Positions 22,101 to 35,428 of a DNA stretch of 64,000 nucleotides are shown piece after piece. The DNA lies in NCBI RefSeq assembly GCF_040436345.1, contig NC_133221.1, positions 4,853,663-4,917,662 of the forward strand. Direction: 5' to 3'. The DNA is from Pagrus major (taxonomy: Eukaryota; Chordata; Actinopteri; Spariformes; Sparidae). The position numbers were made by a program, and so were the translations under genes. The notes under the pieces are model-generated. The model had not been told where the DNA came from and did not search any database. It saw only the letters and a program-made list of their open reading frames with translations. How positions within the stretch are numbered: position 1 is the stretch's first letter; every line of letters begins with the position of its first letter.

Positions 22101-22785
22101 CCTGAAAGAAAAGAAAAAAAAAAACAGCATGTAGTTTCTGTTCTTGCAGATGTTTCCTTTTTCTTAATGTTACATGTTCTTGAGTCTTTTCAGTCCTGTA
22201 ATAAAAACCATCCCATTAGCTAAACTGCTGGCCGTGGGCCCAGATTTCCTCGGAGGTGGAATATCTATATGATTACATAGCCTCTTAACAACAGCCAGCG
22301 GGTAACCTCACGTGAATGTTACCCGTGGAGAGCAAAGAGGTGACTTCATATCAGAGGTATCCGGTGAAAGAGGAATCTCCATCTCTAGTCCGACCGCTGA
22401 AGCTTTGAGGGCGAACAATTAGACAAACTGGCTGTTTTTAATTCGGTAAACGTGGGAAGTACCTTTGATCGTTGACTGTCGGCAACTAAATAGTTACAGG
22501 GAATGACGTTAACAGGACAAAAGGAGGCAGGGTTCATGTGCTGATGGATGAATGATGATATCCCTCTGATGAGGTCATATTATGTCATTAAAATAATGTT
22601 GTTGCAATTTTAGATGACAATACAGTTCATGCTCTCGCTCCCACTCTCAGGATGAAAACGCCGGTTAGTTGGCTGCTTTGCTCCTTTCTGAAATCTCTCA
22701 ACAATTTTAAATTGAATTGAAAGGACATTTGGTACGGGTCAGAGTTTTCACTTTCCCAGGAAAATATCTCCACATGAACTGTGTG
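19123..22785. other. Intergenic, largely unique sequence
   Basis: No coding exon can be supported. The only recognised repeat is the solo MITE end at 21500-21522 (ATCCTACACACTGGACCTTT). 19490-20680 looks free of dispersed repeats and is moderately GC-rich, so it could hold conserved regulatory DNA; that cannot be judged from one genome. Confidence 0.5.
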
Positions 22786-22925
22786 AACTGCCATAAAATT
22801 TGGTATAGATATTCATAGATATTCATGGTTCACAGACAGGATGTTTAAATGACTATTAGATGGATTGTTGTGAAAACTGGTACATGTGTTCCCCTGATGT
22901 CTCATCTAGTTCAACATCTTTTATG
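22786..22925. repeat. Dispersed fish repeat fragment
   Basis: AAAATTTGGTATAGATATTC, ATTCATGGTTCACAGACAGG and GGATTGTTGTGAAAACTGGT resemble the family at 40570-41095 (AAATTTAGTACAGACATTCA). Class not assigned. Confidence 0.5.
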
Positions 22926-24305
22926 TGTTTATTTTTTGGTTGATATGTTGAACTGTTAGCAGAAAGTTGGTTATTTATACAACCAGCAGCTCCGGAGCAA
23001 CTGTGAGTCATGTTCCTGTCCAACTGATGAAGGTAAGTCTAATATTCACACTCTTTTAGCTCTGTTCTTGGTCTCTACCAAATCCCGAGATATATCCATG
23101 CTCCACTTTGTTCACCAGCTAGTCTCTCACTGTGTCCAACTGCCATTTGCTGCTTACGAAGCAGCTGGATTTGCAAGATCACAGGTCTGTAATCCTGCAA
23201 ATCCATCTTGCCAGGCTTCAAGCTATACGCTTGTGGTAAAAGAAAAAAAAAAAAGATTGGACCAAATCTGATCCTTTGAGGAAATAAAGGATGAACTAAA
23301 GACGGGACTGGACGAAACCAACGAGGGGATGAGGTGCAGGTGGAGTGAGGAGGAAAAACACAGGTGAGGGTGATGAGTTGAAAAACACTAAGAACAGGGA
23401 AGGAGGTGATAGTGGGAACAGGGCCGGGCCAACGAGGGAGATGCAAGACAGGTGTGGAGGGAAAACTCAGGCTACTGACGAGCACAAGAAAAAGAGCAAA
23501 AGACGCCACAAAAACCCAGAAAACCCAAATCAAATGCAACTGAAATGATAGATCATGACGACCTCTGTGCTTGTGTAGTCTCACAGAGCTGCTAGTGTCA
23601 ATAGACTTTGTCTTCAGCTCGGTCTTTTTTTCAAAGCAGCATCAAAGTCTGAGAGAGAGAAAAAGAAAGAAGTGTTTAAATCGTGTTTCAACACATGTGG
23701 CTGTGCCCGAACGCACTAACAATGATGTTATAGCTCTTTTCCGCCATTGATCCCGATGCTGCTGTCGCCTAAGGGCCCTCGTGATCAATAGCATGTTTGT
23801 AGGGGTCAGACTTTGTGCTGGGAATAAGAGGAATATGTGTTTTTCTCAAATCTGGGAAAGGATGTAGAATCACTTCCTGTGCATGTGCCCTATTCCCCAA
23901 TGGACAATTAAGTGAATCATGTAAAAAAAGTCGCTGCTTTTGCAAATGTCTGACCCCCATGACGACCACGTAGTGACTCCTCAGCTTTAATTAATACCAT
24001 ATTCCTACAGTGCTTTTTGTGTTTCTCTCTCACTTTCATAAAACTGGCTGTTACAGTCACTCCCACTCCCAGCAGGGGCCAGACTGTGCCGACATTTATA
24101 GTGGTTCAGTTTTCAGTAGCGGTCTTGTATATCGATTGTTTTTTATCCAAATGACCTCATTTCCTGCAACAAAGGGGTTCACTGGTCTACCTGTAAAAAC
24201 AACGCTTTGCCCTGTCGTCTCTGTGGGTAAGAGTTTCCAAACTGTGAGACTTTTTTTTCCCCTCTCATCGGCCTCGGTGTCATGGAAACATGTATGCAGA
24301 AGCAG

Positions 24306-24355
<50 letters not shown>

Positions 24356-24640
24356 GTGTGTGTGTTTGGGGAAGAGATATTGGAGGGTGGAGAGCTTTCC
24401 ATTCGTGAATAATCTGAGAGGGTGGAGTGCATTCAGGAAACGTGCTGCTCGAGGCTACAGGTTGAGTTTAGTTTAAAGCTGATAAGAACAATTGTATTTT
24501 GGCCAACTGTTTCTTTCTCCTCGTAAAAGCAGTGACTAAAATAATTCAAGTAATGAGATCCAATAAAAGCTTTTAATACTGTTTCTGTTAACCCTTTAAG
24601 TTTTGCTAAGAGGGCCACAAGATTACCACCTATTCACCAG
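22926..24640. other. Intergenic with a TG microsatellite
   Basis: No gene is supported. It contains a (TG)n tract at 24309-24365. The rest is unassigned. Confidence 0.5.
24309..24365. repeat. (TG)n microsatellite
   Basis: About 28 TG units with one CG interruption. Confidence 0.95.
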
Positions 24641-24649
24641 ACTAAAATG

Positions 24650-25080
24650 TTGGCAGTTGTTTGGCGTTTCAACATTTGTAAGTGTGACACCACTGGATAT
24701 TTTTAAGGCAAGGGATAATTTAGCTGTGTTTTTAGCGACAAAAAGAAGCTATTTTTGACAAGATGTTGGAACATCTCCAGCCACGTTTGTAGCAACAAAA
24801 CTGGATGTTTTTAATGAGACCATGGGACATTTTCCAGCCGTGTTTGTGGCAACCAAAACAGGTATTCAAAGCCATAACAGGATCTTTTCCTTATCCTAAC
24901 CAACAAGTTTTTGAGCCTAAACCTACGTCACAACATAAAATTGAACTTAAAGACATAAAGTTGCAGAGGCGTACATTGCCATCGTTTATTCGAGCGATTG
25001 GGTTAGGAATTTCACAGCGTGCAGCCACGCGGTTCCTGCTTTGCAAAGATCTTTCTTTAAGCAGAAAAATGTCCTGTTAT
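24650..25080. repeat. Internally repetitive dispersed element
   Basis: Near-tandem modules of the type 'ctggatgttttta...ggacattttccagccgtgtttgtggcaac' occur three times (about 24690, 24760, 24805). A related stretch with GTTAGGGTTAGGAAAGCGTC and cattttggcagaattgg is at 27590-27760. Family not assigned. Confidence 0.45.
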
Positions 25081-27194
25081 GAATCAGCTGGTGGGCCCAA
25101 AAGTGTAACCTGACTCATGTTAAAGGTGCAATAAAGCTGATTTATTTAGAAACGTTGAATGAGGTAGTGGAAGGTTTGAGCTTGGGTGATCTGAGGGGAA
25201 ATGGTGGCGATGAGCTGAGGGGGCTTGCAGACAGAGATGATTGATCTGGCGGGCAGAGAGGCAGGTTTATGATGCGAGGAAAACAGGAGACACGTGATGA
25301 GAACGAGGCAAGAAAACATCGGAAATAATTTGAATACACAATTCAAGGTGGCCGAGATGTTCGCTAAACTGGCGCTGAGCGAGTGAAGAACCAGAGCTTG
25401 AGTATTGCAGGGTTGATGAGGTGATTGATGGCAGGTGTGCAGGTGTTACAGGTGTGCAGGTAGCACCAATCAGCACAACTCACAAGAGAGGACAAAACAG
25501 GGGAGGCTCAGGACAAGAAATACGTTAAAAACTTTCCTATCCTAAATGTAAAGACATTTTGTCGTACACAAAACTCTATTTTTTCCCTGCTGTCTCATCG
25601 GTGCCACTGCGTGCTGGGAATCGGGGCCCAGTCTCGGGTTACTGCTGGGAAAACAGGCGTAGCGTGAGTCCAACAGGTGATGGGCTCGATGGAGGGGCTT
25701 GTCATAACACTGCAAGCGCTTCATCACCGTGGAACTACTGCTGAAAATTAATTACGCATCAGGGATGACTTCAGGAGATTATTTATAGCCTCTCTGAGGG
25801 GTTTTAGTGGAAAGGGGATCCCCTCGGAGAGAATGGAAGTATCAGGGGGACGCTCTCTAAGAATAAACTGGACACTGAGAGACATCCCCTTTGACTTTTG
25901 GACTAAACAAAGTACTGTGAGGTCATTCAGAGTTTGGCTTTTTAAAGATCTGCTCTGCATCTGTGAGCTGATGTCAAGTTTTAAGTGTTAGCAGTCAATA
26001 ACAGATCACAGATCAGTTCGGCCGAATGATCGTGAGGTTAAGCTCTCTGATGCTCTGGAATGCTGATTTGACCCCCTCGTCTTGGTCATTTTTCACGTTT
26101 ATGTCTCAAATAAATCACTAAAAAGCAAACCAGGTGCAGAGTAACATTTTCCTCTTTTGTTTACAGTATTCAGCTCAAACAGAAGAGTCAGCTGAGCTGT
26201 GAAAACTGGTAACGAGAGGGGATTATGCAGCAGCAAAGAGGGCAGAGTTAGGAGGTCACAACTCTGCTGAATATCAATCTGATCTCCGTCTTCATCCTTT
26301 AATGACCAGACACTCCCAGCTGCTCCCAGACTAAATGTTATGGTTCAGCACTTTGTGAGATGGGATGACTTTCCCACCGGCTCCCTCAAAGGGGAATCAA
26401 GAAAATCTGGTTACCGGGGCATCTTCGTCCGTCTGGGTTTTTTAAGGGTTAACCGAGACTGACGAGACGTTCCCTGAAAAACATCAGAGGAGTCCGCTGT
26501 GATCTCGCTACAGATTTACTTGACTCCCATGTCAGACAGCATCCTCGGAGCAGATAAAATGTTTCAATAGAAACTCAAAACGCCCTCCCTGAGATTAAGC
26601 TCCAGGGGAGAGAGAGAGAAAGAGACGAGGAGTTCAAGCTGCCATAAATTCTTAGCGGCGTAACGTGAACTGGAGAACAGCGAGATGGTTAATGATTAGA
26701 ATATGTCCCGATCCGCCTCATTTCACCCTCTGGTGCTGTTTCCCACAGGCCAGCATTTTTCCTCGAGGCTGTAGCAAAGAAAAGTCATTGTTTGTTGTGG
26801 GAACAAACGCCTAAATTAGATGCAATTAGTCTTCTCGCCTAATGACACATTAAATTGGATCTTTGCATGTGTATGTTTTGTGTCGGAGGTGTGTTTCTCA
26901 GGGATGTTTTGGATACGTGAGCGAACTCTTTTCTGAGCAGACGGCCGGGCTTACGTCCCAGCGAGTGATGGGCAATCCCCATATTTCATATCCTTGGCTG
27001 AAACATTTTTTCCTGTTGTTGTTCCACCATTAAAGCACTTTTCCTATTTAAAGGGTCGGTTTGACTTATGATTTAGCCAAATTGCCCTCTTGAAGGGTCG
27101 GTTCACCCTAATTATGAAAAATCATGTTTGCTCACGCACCTCCAGTGCTTTTTCCATGCAAACGGTCTGACTGAGCAAACTCATGAAAAATCGT
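25081..27194. other. Intergenic, mostly unassigned
   Basis: No coding exon is supported. 26640-26880 is repeat-free and rich in TAAT/ATTA cores. The rest shows no recognised element. Confidence 0.45.
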
Positions 27195-27412
27195 GTTAAA
27201 TGAATAGTTCAACATTTTGGGAGACTTACCTGATTTCTTGACAAGAGCTAGATGATGAAGATTGATGCCACTCTCATGTTGGTACACTGAATGCGAAGCT
27301 ATTAGCTTAGCAAAAAGAAGCAAAAACTGGAAAGAGCTAGCTTGGCTCAGTCCAAATCTGTCCTGATTCAGAAATCTGCCTACCAGCACTTCTATTTCAC
27401 TACCGCTGCGTC
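27195..27412 (+). mobile_element. 5' part of 'aatagttcaacatttt' MITE
   Basis: It begins TTAAATGAATAGTTCAACAT and continues through GCCACTCTCATGTTGG, ATTAGCTTAGC and TCTGCCTACCAGCACTTCTA, the typical order of this fish family. The right terminal repeat is not seen. Confidence 0.65.
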
Positions 27413-27479
27413 TGTAAATCCTCTGTGATGTCACCAATCGCTTGTGGATGAGTGTTTTGAACAACCAAAGATAAGACAA

Positions 27480-28290
27480 ATGTTAGGCAGTTAAATCTGG
27501 ACGTTTCTTTATGTTGCAACTTTCCATGTGTTTAGGTTGAATTTCCTATTTCTCTGTTGTTGCAACGCTGTGCTTATGCTGTGTTTATGTTTAGGGACAA
27601 ACCCACTCGGTTAGGGTTAGGAAAGCGTCATGGTTTTGGCAGAATTGGCAGCTTTGTTTCGCCACAAAAACTGGTGTAAAAGTCTGCAGCTCTCCTTAAG
27701 AAACGGCCAGTTTTGACACCACAAAAATGGATGGAAATGCTGACAGCTGCCATTAAAATCCTGGTGACTGGGTTCGTTTTGAAGCCGTGAGTCTGGCCTT
27801 ACGATATTCGCCATCTTGGTTTTTTTGGACCATATGAAGATGAGAGTGTGGAGCCAGGGAGGGCTTGTCAATCCCTGTTTTATCGTCTATTTTACTCTAA
27901 ATGGAACCATCATTTACAAAATGAACATCATGCTGTGTTGAAGAAGACTTGAAACTTGTAATTGAGACCTTAATATCATTAGAAAACTGCGTATTGAGGT
28001 AACACATCACACAAGTGAGAAGTAGGGTGATTTTCTCAAACGCTTACATACAATCCGACTTTTTTTTTAAAGCAGGTTTGTGCCTGAACCTAATCAGACC
28101 ATAAACGCAGCGTTGTCACAACATAAATCCGGTAACTGAACCAAACAGAACGTAGTTTGTACGGTTGTAGTAGCAACATAAAGACATTTACAGTTTCAAC
28201 ATCCATTCAAAAGTCTGAGAGAGAAAATCTGGAGAAATCAGACAAAAACTGCCAGAAAATGTATATTTTTAGTGAACTGACCCTTTAAAG
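27480..28290. repeat. Mosaic of fish repeat fragments
   Basis: 27590-27860 includes 'ggttagggttaggaaagcg' and 'ttcgccatcttggttttttt'. 27877-28085 includes TTGAGACCTTAATATCATTA, AAGTGAGAAGTAGGGTGATT and ATACAATCCGACTTTTTTTT, phrases of a common fish element. Boundaries are uncertain. Confidence 0.45.
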
Positions 28291-28320
28291 AGCACTTGAG
28301 CAGAATCATACATGTACAAA

Positions 28321-28321
<1 letters not shown>

Positions 28322-28384
<63 letters not shown>

Positions 28385-28392
28385 CTCTCTGT
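28322..28392. repeat. (CA)n(CT)n compound microsatellite
   Basis: About 30 CA units followed by CTCTCTCTCT. Confidence 0.97.
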
Positions 28393-29506
28393 GTTGGGTG
28401 TCAGTAGATTAGAGGGCTCTGTAGTTTCTCACTGACTCTGACCCTGCTCGCCTCTCTCTGCATTCATTAGGCTCCTGCAGAGTGTGGCCACTCACCCAGG
28501 GAGGGAAGGTCATCTCCCAGCCTCGTATTAATCACAGCCTCCCCCCTCCTGAGCAAACCAGACCTCCTCACCAGCAGCTGGCAGGTGAATCAACGCGCTC
28601 TTTGTCGAATCACCTGAAGGTCTGTTTTTCTCCCCCCCGAATCTCGTTGTCGCTGATTGCGGGGTAAAAGCCAGTGAGTCATAGAAGACGTTTTGTTGGG
28701 TTTGAACTAACAGCTGCTCCTCAGTCATTACTTTAATGCTTTTCTTTTCTTTCTTTGTCATCGCAGAAGACTCTTGTAAGGCACGGTCTTGTATTTATGT
28801 GGTATTCTTGAGCGTTTTGAATCAGACAAAACAATCCTCCAATCTCTCTCCGTCTGATTTTATGAGTCGGATTAAGATGTATGGAACAAAAGATTAGAGG
28901 CGATGGGAAAATAATGAATCAGATCCCATGTAAAGAGAGGGATACAGGGAGAATGGAGAGGGAGCAGAGTGATGAGTGCAGGATTGTGACAGGTGATATA
29001 CGAGTGTGGAAGGTTTAGGAACCCTTACTGTTAACGCTTGGCTTTAAATCACTCTCGGTGCAGGGCGTGTCCCTATTAAGAGAATAGGGGAATTTGAAGC
29101 CCCATGCTGTGATAATGAGGGAGCCTGGTGCCACAACCCAGCATGGGTGCTCCCGCATGTGGAGAAGGTTGCGGGAAAATTGAGCCGCAGAGAGAGGAAG
29201 TCGACAGGATCTACTGATCGTTTCTTAAAACCAGAGGCGCTGAGAAAAATGTTCCACTCTCTGAGAGACGAGGAAACTTTGTGTTGGGTTCGAGGAAAGT
29301 TATGAAATATGTGTTCTTCATCTGGATGGTTGAGTCATCAAACCGTGTGAATGTTTATTAAAAAATGAAAAAAAAACCACGCTTATTTGCCATCATGAAG
29401 CTGCAGCCAGTCTTTAAAACAAGGGGCTTTTTCACTAAATGTGCTGACCAGTGAGAACCTGGAGGCGTCATGCCCATTCGAGCTGTGGGGGCACGAGCCC
29501 CACGAG
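28393..29506. other. Intergenic, no gene seen
   Basis: Unique-looking, moderately GC-rich sequence, with no splice-supported exon and no recognised repeat. Confidence 0.5.
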
Positions 29507-29760
29507 GTTTGTCAGCAGGATTACATAAAAACTACTGAACGGATTTCCACGAAACTTGGATGGAGGATGGGTGTCACTGTTTGTAACATTGCGCGAGGCA
29601 TTTTCCGACATTTTCGTTAATTTCTCAGGGAATAATGCATGGATTATTTAGGTGGCTGGTATTATGGGGGTCATGGGTGGTTTAACATGTAGAGAGATAC
29701 AGGGCTATCGAGTGTGATATTGAACTAGGCTTGATTATATTAAAGGGGACTCTGAGTACC
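29507..29760 (+). repeat. 'gtttgtcagcaggattac' dispersed repeat, copy 1
   Basis: It starts GTTTGTCAGCAGGATTACAT, followed by AAAACTACTGAACGGATTTC and GAAACTTGGATGGAGGATGG, and ends near TTAAAGGGGACTCTG. It shares start, order and end with 63064-63391 and, inverted, with 52800-53410. Confidence 0.7.
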
Positions 29761-30049
29761 ATTCTGGTTATATATTTTGTTTTATTAGTATTACGTCTTT
29801 AATAATATGTTGTATTCCTCATTTTCTTCAAATGATGTTTTAGGTTTCACTATGGTTTTGGTTTCTTCCATCAGTTGCGAGGAGGCATTTTAACAGACAC
29901 TGCTGTGTGATGTCAGCGCCGTCTCATCTACAGTCATGCTGCGTTGTCTGAAAACACGGCTGTTGCCATGTCAGCACATTTCCTTTTATTAGCGGCTTCA
30001 TTCTGTATCCTCTTTTTGGCCGAAGATTAAGAAAAGTAGTGGCAGTGTA

Positions 30050-30275
30050 GATATTAGCTAAAACAGAAGCTAGTGAGTAACCGATGATCATAACAGCACA
30101 AGAGAGAGTTCTGAGAGCAAGGCTAGCTGCTTCTCCTCGTTTCCAGTCCTTATGCTAAGCTAAGCTCAGCTAAGCTAACAGGCTTTACATAGTGTGCAGA
30201 CATGACATTGGTATCAATCTTTGCATCTAACTCTCTGAAAGAAAGCAAATATAAATAATTTTGCCAAAATAGTTT
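30050..30275 (-). mobile_element. 'aatagttcaacatttt' MITE fragment, reverse orientation
   Basis: Reverse-complement reading gives CTTAGCATAAGGACTGGAAA and GATACCAATGTCATGTCTGC, the same interior as at 27195 and 31104. Confidence 0.6.
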
Positions 30276-31103
30276 CTGTACTTGTGATGCTCTGAACCTT
30301 CATTTCTTCAGCTACAGTTTATGTATAAACCAAAAAGTCCTGTAAGAAAAGTGGCATTACTGTGTTTTTACAATAGTACTCCAGATAAGCTTTATTGTTT
30401 TTTATCATCTCAGTTTACATGCCATTAGCATTGAGCATTAAATCTGTCCAAGTCTCTTTAATCCCTAAAAAGGAAAATAAAAAGTCACACACTCACATCG
30501 ACCATCATCACTTTCTCTTGTTGCATTCAGCTGAAGTATAGCAGGACGATCTGATATCTGTGCTTCAAATGAACAGATGAAACTGTTTCGATGCTCAGTG
30601 TTTGGTTGCAGTTACCAGAAAAATGACCCCAAAAAGCTTCTGCATTGACCTTTTTGTGAGTCACTCAAAAATGAGCCACCAGGGGCGAAACAAGACGTGA
30701 GAAGGATGAAACATCAAGGTTACACAGGCGTGTTACTGAAAAACAGGAAGCAACACACCCTGATTTTTAGCTTGGCTTTGCTGTTTGTGGTGTTGCAACA
30801 CATTTCTTTTCACTATATTAGCAAGTGTCCGGGGCTACGAGGTCAAATGTATTTGAGTTAATATACACGTATCTACAAAGACTTTATGTGCTTGCAAAAA
30901 AATCCTTCTTTTACTCACGATGTTCTGTCCTATGCTCAAGATCAAGGCACAAATAAAATATCACACACTGTGCTGAGATGAACTGAAATATTTTTGAATG
31001 ACGTTGCATCCTTGAAAACCTTGAAAATGTTCTTTGTAGAGTTAGGAACGTTTCCTTTTCCTCCCGGCCCCCACTGCAACAAAGGAGTAGTGTTTGTATT
31101 CTC

Positions 31104-31290
31104 AACAGTTTTGGGAAATAATTAAATTCGCTTTCTTGCTTAGATTTAATGAGGAGATCAATATCACTCTAATGTCTGCGGTTAAATGTGGAGCTGTGGA
31201 GCCAGGAGACAGTTAGCTTAGCTTAGCATCGAGACTGGATGTGTGGGGAAACAGCTCATCAAACTAGACAAGAAAGTGAATATGCATATT
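31104..31290 (+). mobile_element. 'aatagttcaacatttt' MITE fragment
   Basis: TTTTGGGAAATAATTAAATT, GCTTTCTTGCTTAGATTTAA, ATCACTCTAATGTCTGCGG and TTAGCTTAGCTTAGCATCGA occur in family order; the ends are lost. Confidence 0.65.
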
Positions 31291-33840
31291 CACCAAATAG
31301 GAAAGAATAACCATTTTAAAATGCATCACTTTTATGTATAATACTTGAATTATAAACACTTGAAAAACACATTATGTTTATGTAGACGTTCCCTTAACTC
31401 CATAATGAATAAACACAGAAGGTTTATGGACAAGTCTGCACTAATCCACTTTAATCAGGCTAAGACGTCTGAGTTATTCAGATTGACTCCATGTGTATTG
31501 AAAAGTGTATTTAAGTCTCTGTTGTAGACAAATTATGTTTCTTGTCTGAGACGCTCGCTCTCTTCTCACAGTCAGAAAGCGGATGTTCTGCGGCTTTCAC
31601 GTGGATCCCCGGGGAGACATTTTCCCGACACACGAGTATTTCAGCACGACTTATCTATGAGCGAACAAATAAAGTTTTACAGTTATTCTGTTATTCATTC
31701 TGTCAAGTATGTTTCTAAAATGAAACCACAGAAAGGAGTCAGCGACCTCACACTGATGACAAGACTCCAGAAAGTCTCCGCGCCCGGTCAAGACGTCGTT
31801 ACAGCACGTAACTCTCTGTGAAACCACAACTTGTTTGTGTTGCATCACTGATGTGTGCGACAGAGTGAACAGACTCTGTCTCTTGGACTTTCAGACGCTG
31901 GGAGTGAGTAGGAGTGCGCTCACAGACTGAAGTTGCACTGCAAAGCTTCCTCATCTGCCAGGCCCACCAAACCCCCGTTTAACAATGCATTCAGTTGTGT
32001 TATCGGCAGATGATTTGAGCGTTTTAATGTGGTAAATATCAGCAAAGGAAAAAGTGCGGGCCACCCTCAGATCAGTCGTAATGTGGTAAATAAAGACACT
32101 CCAGATCCCATGAGAGGGGAACAATTGGCTGTTGTTCTGGTGAAAGTTGCTGATCCAGCTCGTCTTGAGTTTCTCTGTGATGTGGGGTGAGAAAGAGGTT
32201 GGTATCGGTTAATCATTTCGGCTGTCAGTCCTTTTTTTCTCTTCGCCGCTCCAGAAAAGACGCACATGTTTGTCCCGGCATCACCTCAAATCTGACTCTT
32301 ATCAAAAAGGCATCTTCACACCTGGTCCGACCAGATGGCACCTGTGGAATTCAGCCTCCTCACCTGCTGCCAGGGTGCGCGGAGCGTCCGAACACACCTG
32401 GATATCGTCTGGACGCCGCGTTCTTTCTGTTTCGCTAAAAATATCTGTCTGTCTGTCTGAGGGGGTTTGTCAGACTGACATGTGATGATAAGTGGGGAAA
32501 AAAATAAAAAATCACATCTTCAGAAGCGTCTGCAGATTTTCAACAGAGATCAAAAAGATCTCTTAACTGGAAGCATAGTACTTAATAAATTATTTTCCAA
32601 TGTGTTTCACATCAATATATCTCCAGTTCACATCTGAGTTCGAGAGGTTTACACGTGCTGAATCTACCTCATTCTCTCTTTTTTTGCTAAGCGTGTGGTG
32701 GCTTTAATTGGCTGTAGGAGGTTGCGGTTTAAGACGTAAAGACGCCCGACATGACTCCCATGGAAATATCACGTTATGAGCAGGAGGAAAGCCTTACTCA
32801 TACAGCGCGCACACACACAGAGGCCTCCAAAGCTGTGTCATCAGCGTGCAGGCCTCTCAGCTGAGAGAAACGGGCTCCCTCCACAGCCAGTAAATGACCC
32901 CACCCAGCTGTTCTCTGCTGTCCTCATCCAAAAAACCCTCCTCTCTCTCTCGCTCTCCACCTCTCACTAACATCATCAGCATGGCCCGCACCACAACTGA
33001 GAGACATGGAAGCAATTATAGCAGCAGGGTGAAGTCGAAAAATCTGAGCAACTTAAGAAAAATCAAAGCTCTGCCTTTTGTGCTAGCATGCCAGGGCACT
33101 GAGCGCTGATCCAGGAGGGCCCGTCAGGAAGAGCGGTGTTATGGAAAAAGGAAAAAACTTTTTATGAGTGTCTTGTACCAGAAAATGGGGGATTAGAGCA
33201 AAAATGTTGGTTAAAGGGACGATGATTTTACTCGTGAAGATCAGTTTACTTGTCATGTGGAGTGCCTCTCAGCTGTGTAATGTCCTCTGTGGCTCCAGAG
33301 AAGCTTTCCTGAAGTCAAAGCGATAAAAATAACCCTGATGATGTCATGAGGGTTATCTCAACACAGGCTAGGAGCCATCAAATATTTTTCTACAGAAGCC
33401 TGCATGACAAAGTGTGGACGCAGAGTTTGAAAAGGGTGGGTGTCTAATGATGCTGTCAAGATGAAAAAATGTAAAGTGTAGGATCCACATGTTTGGACTC
33501 AGTTACAGATAAAGTGTAAGGATATTCACCATTTTTATTGTCACTGGCCAGCAGGCAGATGTGTTAGCGGCTAGTTCGCTAAGTTCAACAAGCTCTCATA
33601 GCTTTCTTAGTTTAATACACACATAACTAAACAACTCTGTTAAATGTCACAATCATAGAAACACAAGCAAAATATCTGTCACGAGCGTACCTCAGTCTGG
33701 AAAGGTTAACCGGCGTTACTGCTGTAGGTGTTTGCTTTGTGCTAACTGGGTTAGCTTGGCTCAGGGGCTGTGTGCTTTGTGCTAACATTAGCCTCTGAAC
33801 AAGTCTTCGTCTTGGCTTCCTGACGAAATCCAGGGAACCT
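31291..33840. other. Intergenic, no gene seen
   Basis: No supportable exon or recognised transposon. Short CT-rich and CA-rich patches only, for example 32938-32962. Confidence 0.5.
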
Positions 33841-33921
33841 AAAAAAGAAGGAAGGGTCATTAAAAAGGAAGGAAGGGTCATTAAAAAGGAAGGAAGGGTC
33901 ATTAAAAAGGAAGGAAGGCTC
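33841..33921. repeat. 21-bp minisatellite, about four units
   Basis: The unit AAAAAGGAAGGAAGGGTCAT plus T repeats at 33841-33921 with almost no divergence between units. Confidence 0.95.
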
Positions 33922-35428
33922 GATAAAAATGCATCCGAGTTAGATTTTAAGTTTTGAATTCAAAGATATTCCAACAACCAAAACCTAAGATTCATCTTCC
34001 TACGAGCAACTTTTTAATTATTTTAATTTCCCAGTAATACATGATGGTTGTTTAATCTTTGTAAACAAAGACTTTCAAAACAGTCCCTTCTAATATTAGT
34101 AGCACAATGTGACAATATCATAACTTTGAAAACAAAATTAAAGCAAGAAAGTGTGACTGAAAGTGTGTTTCATTCATACTGTAACTGAAGCTGCCAACAA
34201 GAAGAGCATATCAATCAAAAAAATCTTCTGGTATGCTTTGAAAATGGTGACCAGGAATGTAAAATACATGCAAATTGCAGTAATTGGCTAAAAAAAGGCA
34301 GGAGCCAATGATACGGTCACTTTCTCTGGATCCACACCAGCGGCTTTGATTCTCACAGGATCCATGCAATTATTTCCGAATCCAGATGATAATTTCATCT
34401 CACCGCTTACTTCTCACAGGCTCGTCCAACATTTCCTCTGATCCTCCCATCACACCAGTGCTATATTTTTTTCCCTCCACCGAAGCAGAGGTTATTACCG
34501 TTCACATCACATGGGGTATTACAAGACAACAAGGTATGTCTTCCAAGAGTTACCCAACTCCTCCGTGGCTGAGATTTCGGCCAAAGATCCTGATGAGCCG
34601 GGGTGGGCCCGTCCAAAAAAGCCGGACGCGCCCATGACAGCGGCTCTTCGGGGAGTCCACTCCTCCTCGTTACCCGTGGAAACAGACGTATTAACACACA
34701 CACAAGTTTACTCAAATGTTCCGGGTTGTCCGTGTCCCCTGGGTGCAGGGTTGGGACAGTGATGGTGGGAGGGGGGCGGCTGGAGATTTTTTTACATGTA
34801 TGAGCATATGTGTGTGAGTCAAAGTGAGAGAGACAGACTGAGGGATGGGGGGGCTGCGTTGTAAAAAAGGGAAATTTCTGCCTTAACAGCTCCCGTACCT
34901 AAGCAGAACGCACGCAGAGGCCCGTTCCAAATCACTAATAGAAACCAGACACATGAGGAGCGAGGCTTTTTCGCTGCACAGCTCCAGAGGGAACCGCTGG
35001 AGGAGTGACGGAAGGGAGGAGGTGGGGAGTCAAGTAGGTGAAAAAAGAAGGAAAGAAAGAAAGAACAGGGCAGATAACAAACTTTTAGCCGTTATTTGCC
35101 CTCGGAGACAGCCCGAGACGGGAGCGTTGACTCCCTTTTGGTATTTAAGATTTCTCCATTCACCCGCAAGATGAGTACTCCTGACTGATAAGCAGGAAGT
35201 CAGCATAGCACTTAACTGAGATAATTCTTTAAAACTGAGCCTGCTATATATGTGAGAAAATACTCCACTGCTTGACGTCGCATTGATTTGGCTTAACGGA
35301 TAAAGAACCTAACTGCAACCACATGCACGCACACAGATAACCACCCAGCTTTAAACTGCGAACTCACTGACAGCGCACTGAAATGTAGCCAGCAGTGTTG
35401 AAGATAAACATGGAGAGAGAGAAAACGG
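33922..35428. other. Intergenic, no gene seen
   Basis: 34020-34300 is AT-rich; 34550-35130 is more GC-rich and repeat-poor. No exon can be supported. Confidence 0.5.

Noticed and set aside
23075..23584. 169-codon open frame on the - strand in the gene desert
   Set aside because: No domain; phenylalanine/serine/proline-rich low complexity from a purine-rich strand; no splice context.
30675..30690. CTCF-like CCACCAGGGGCG
   Set aside because: It lacks one G of the core, so the spacing is wrong.
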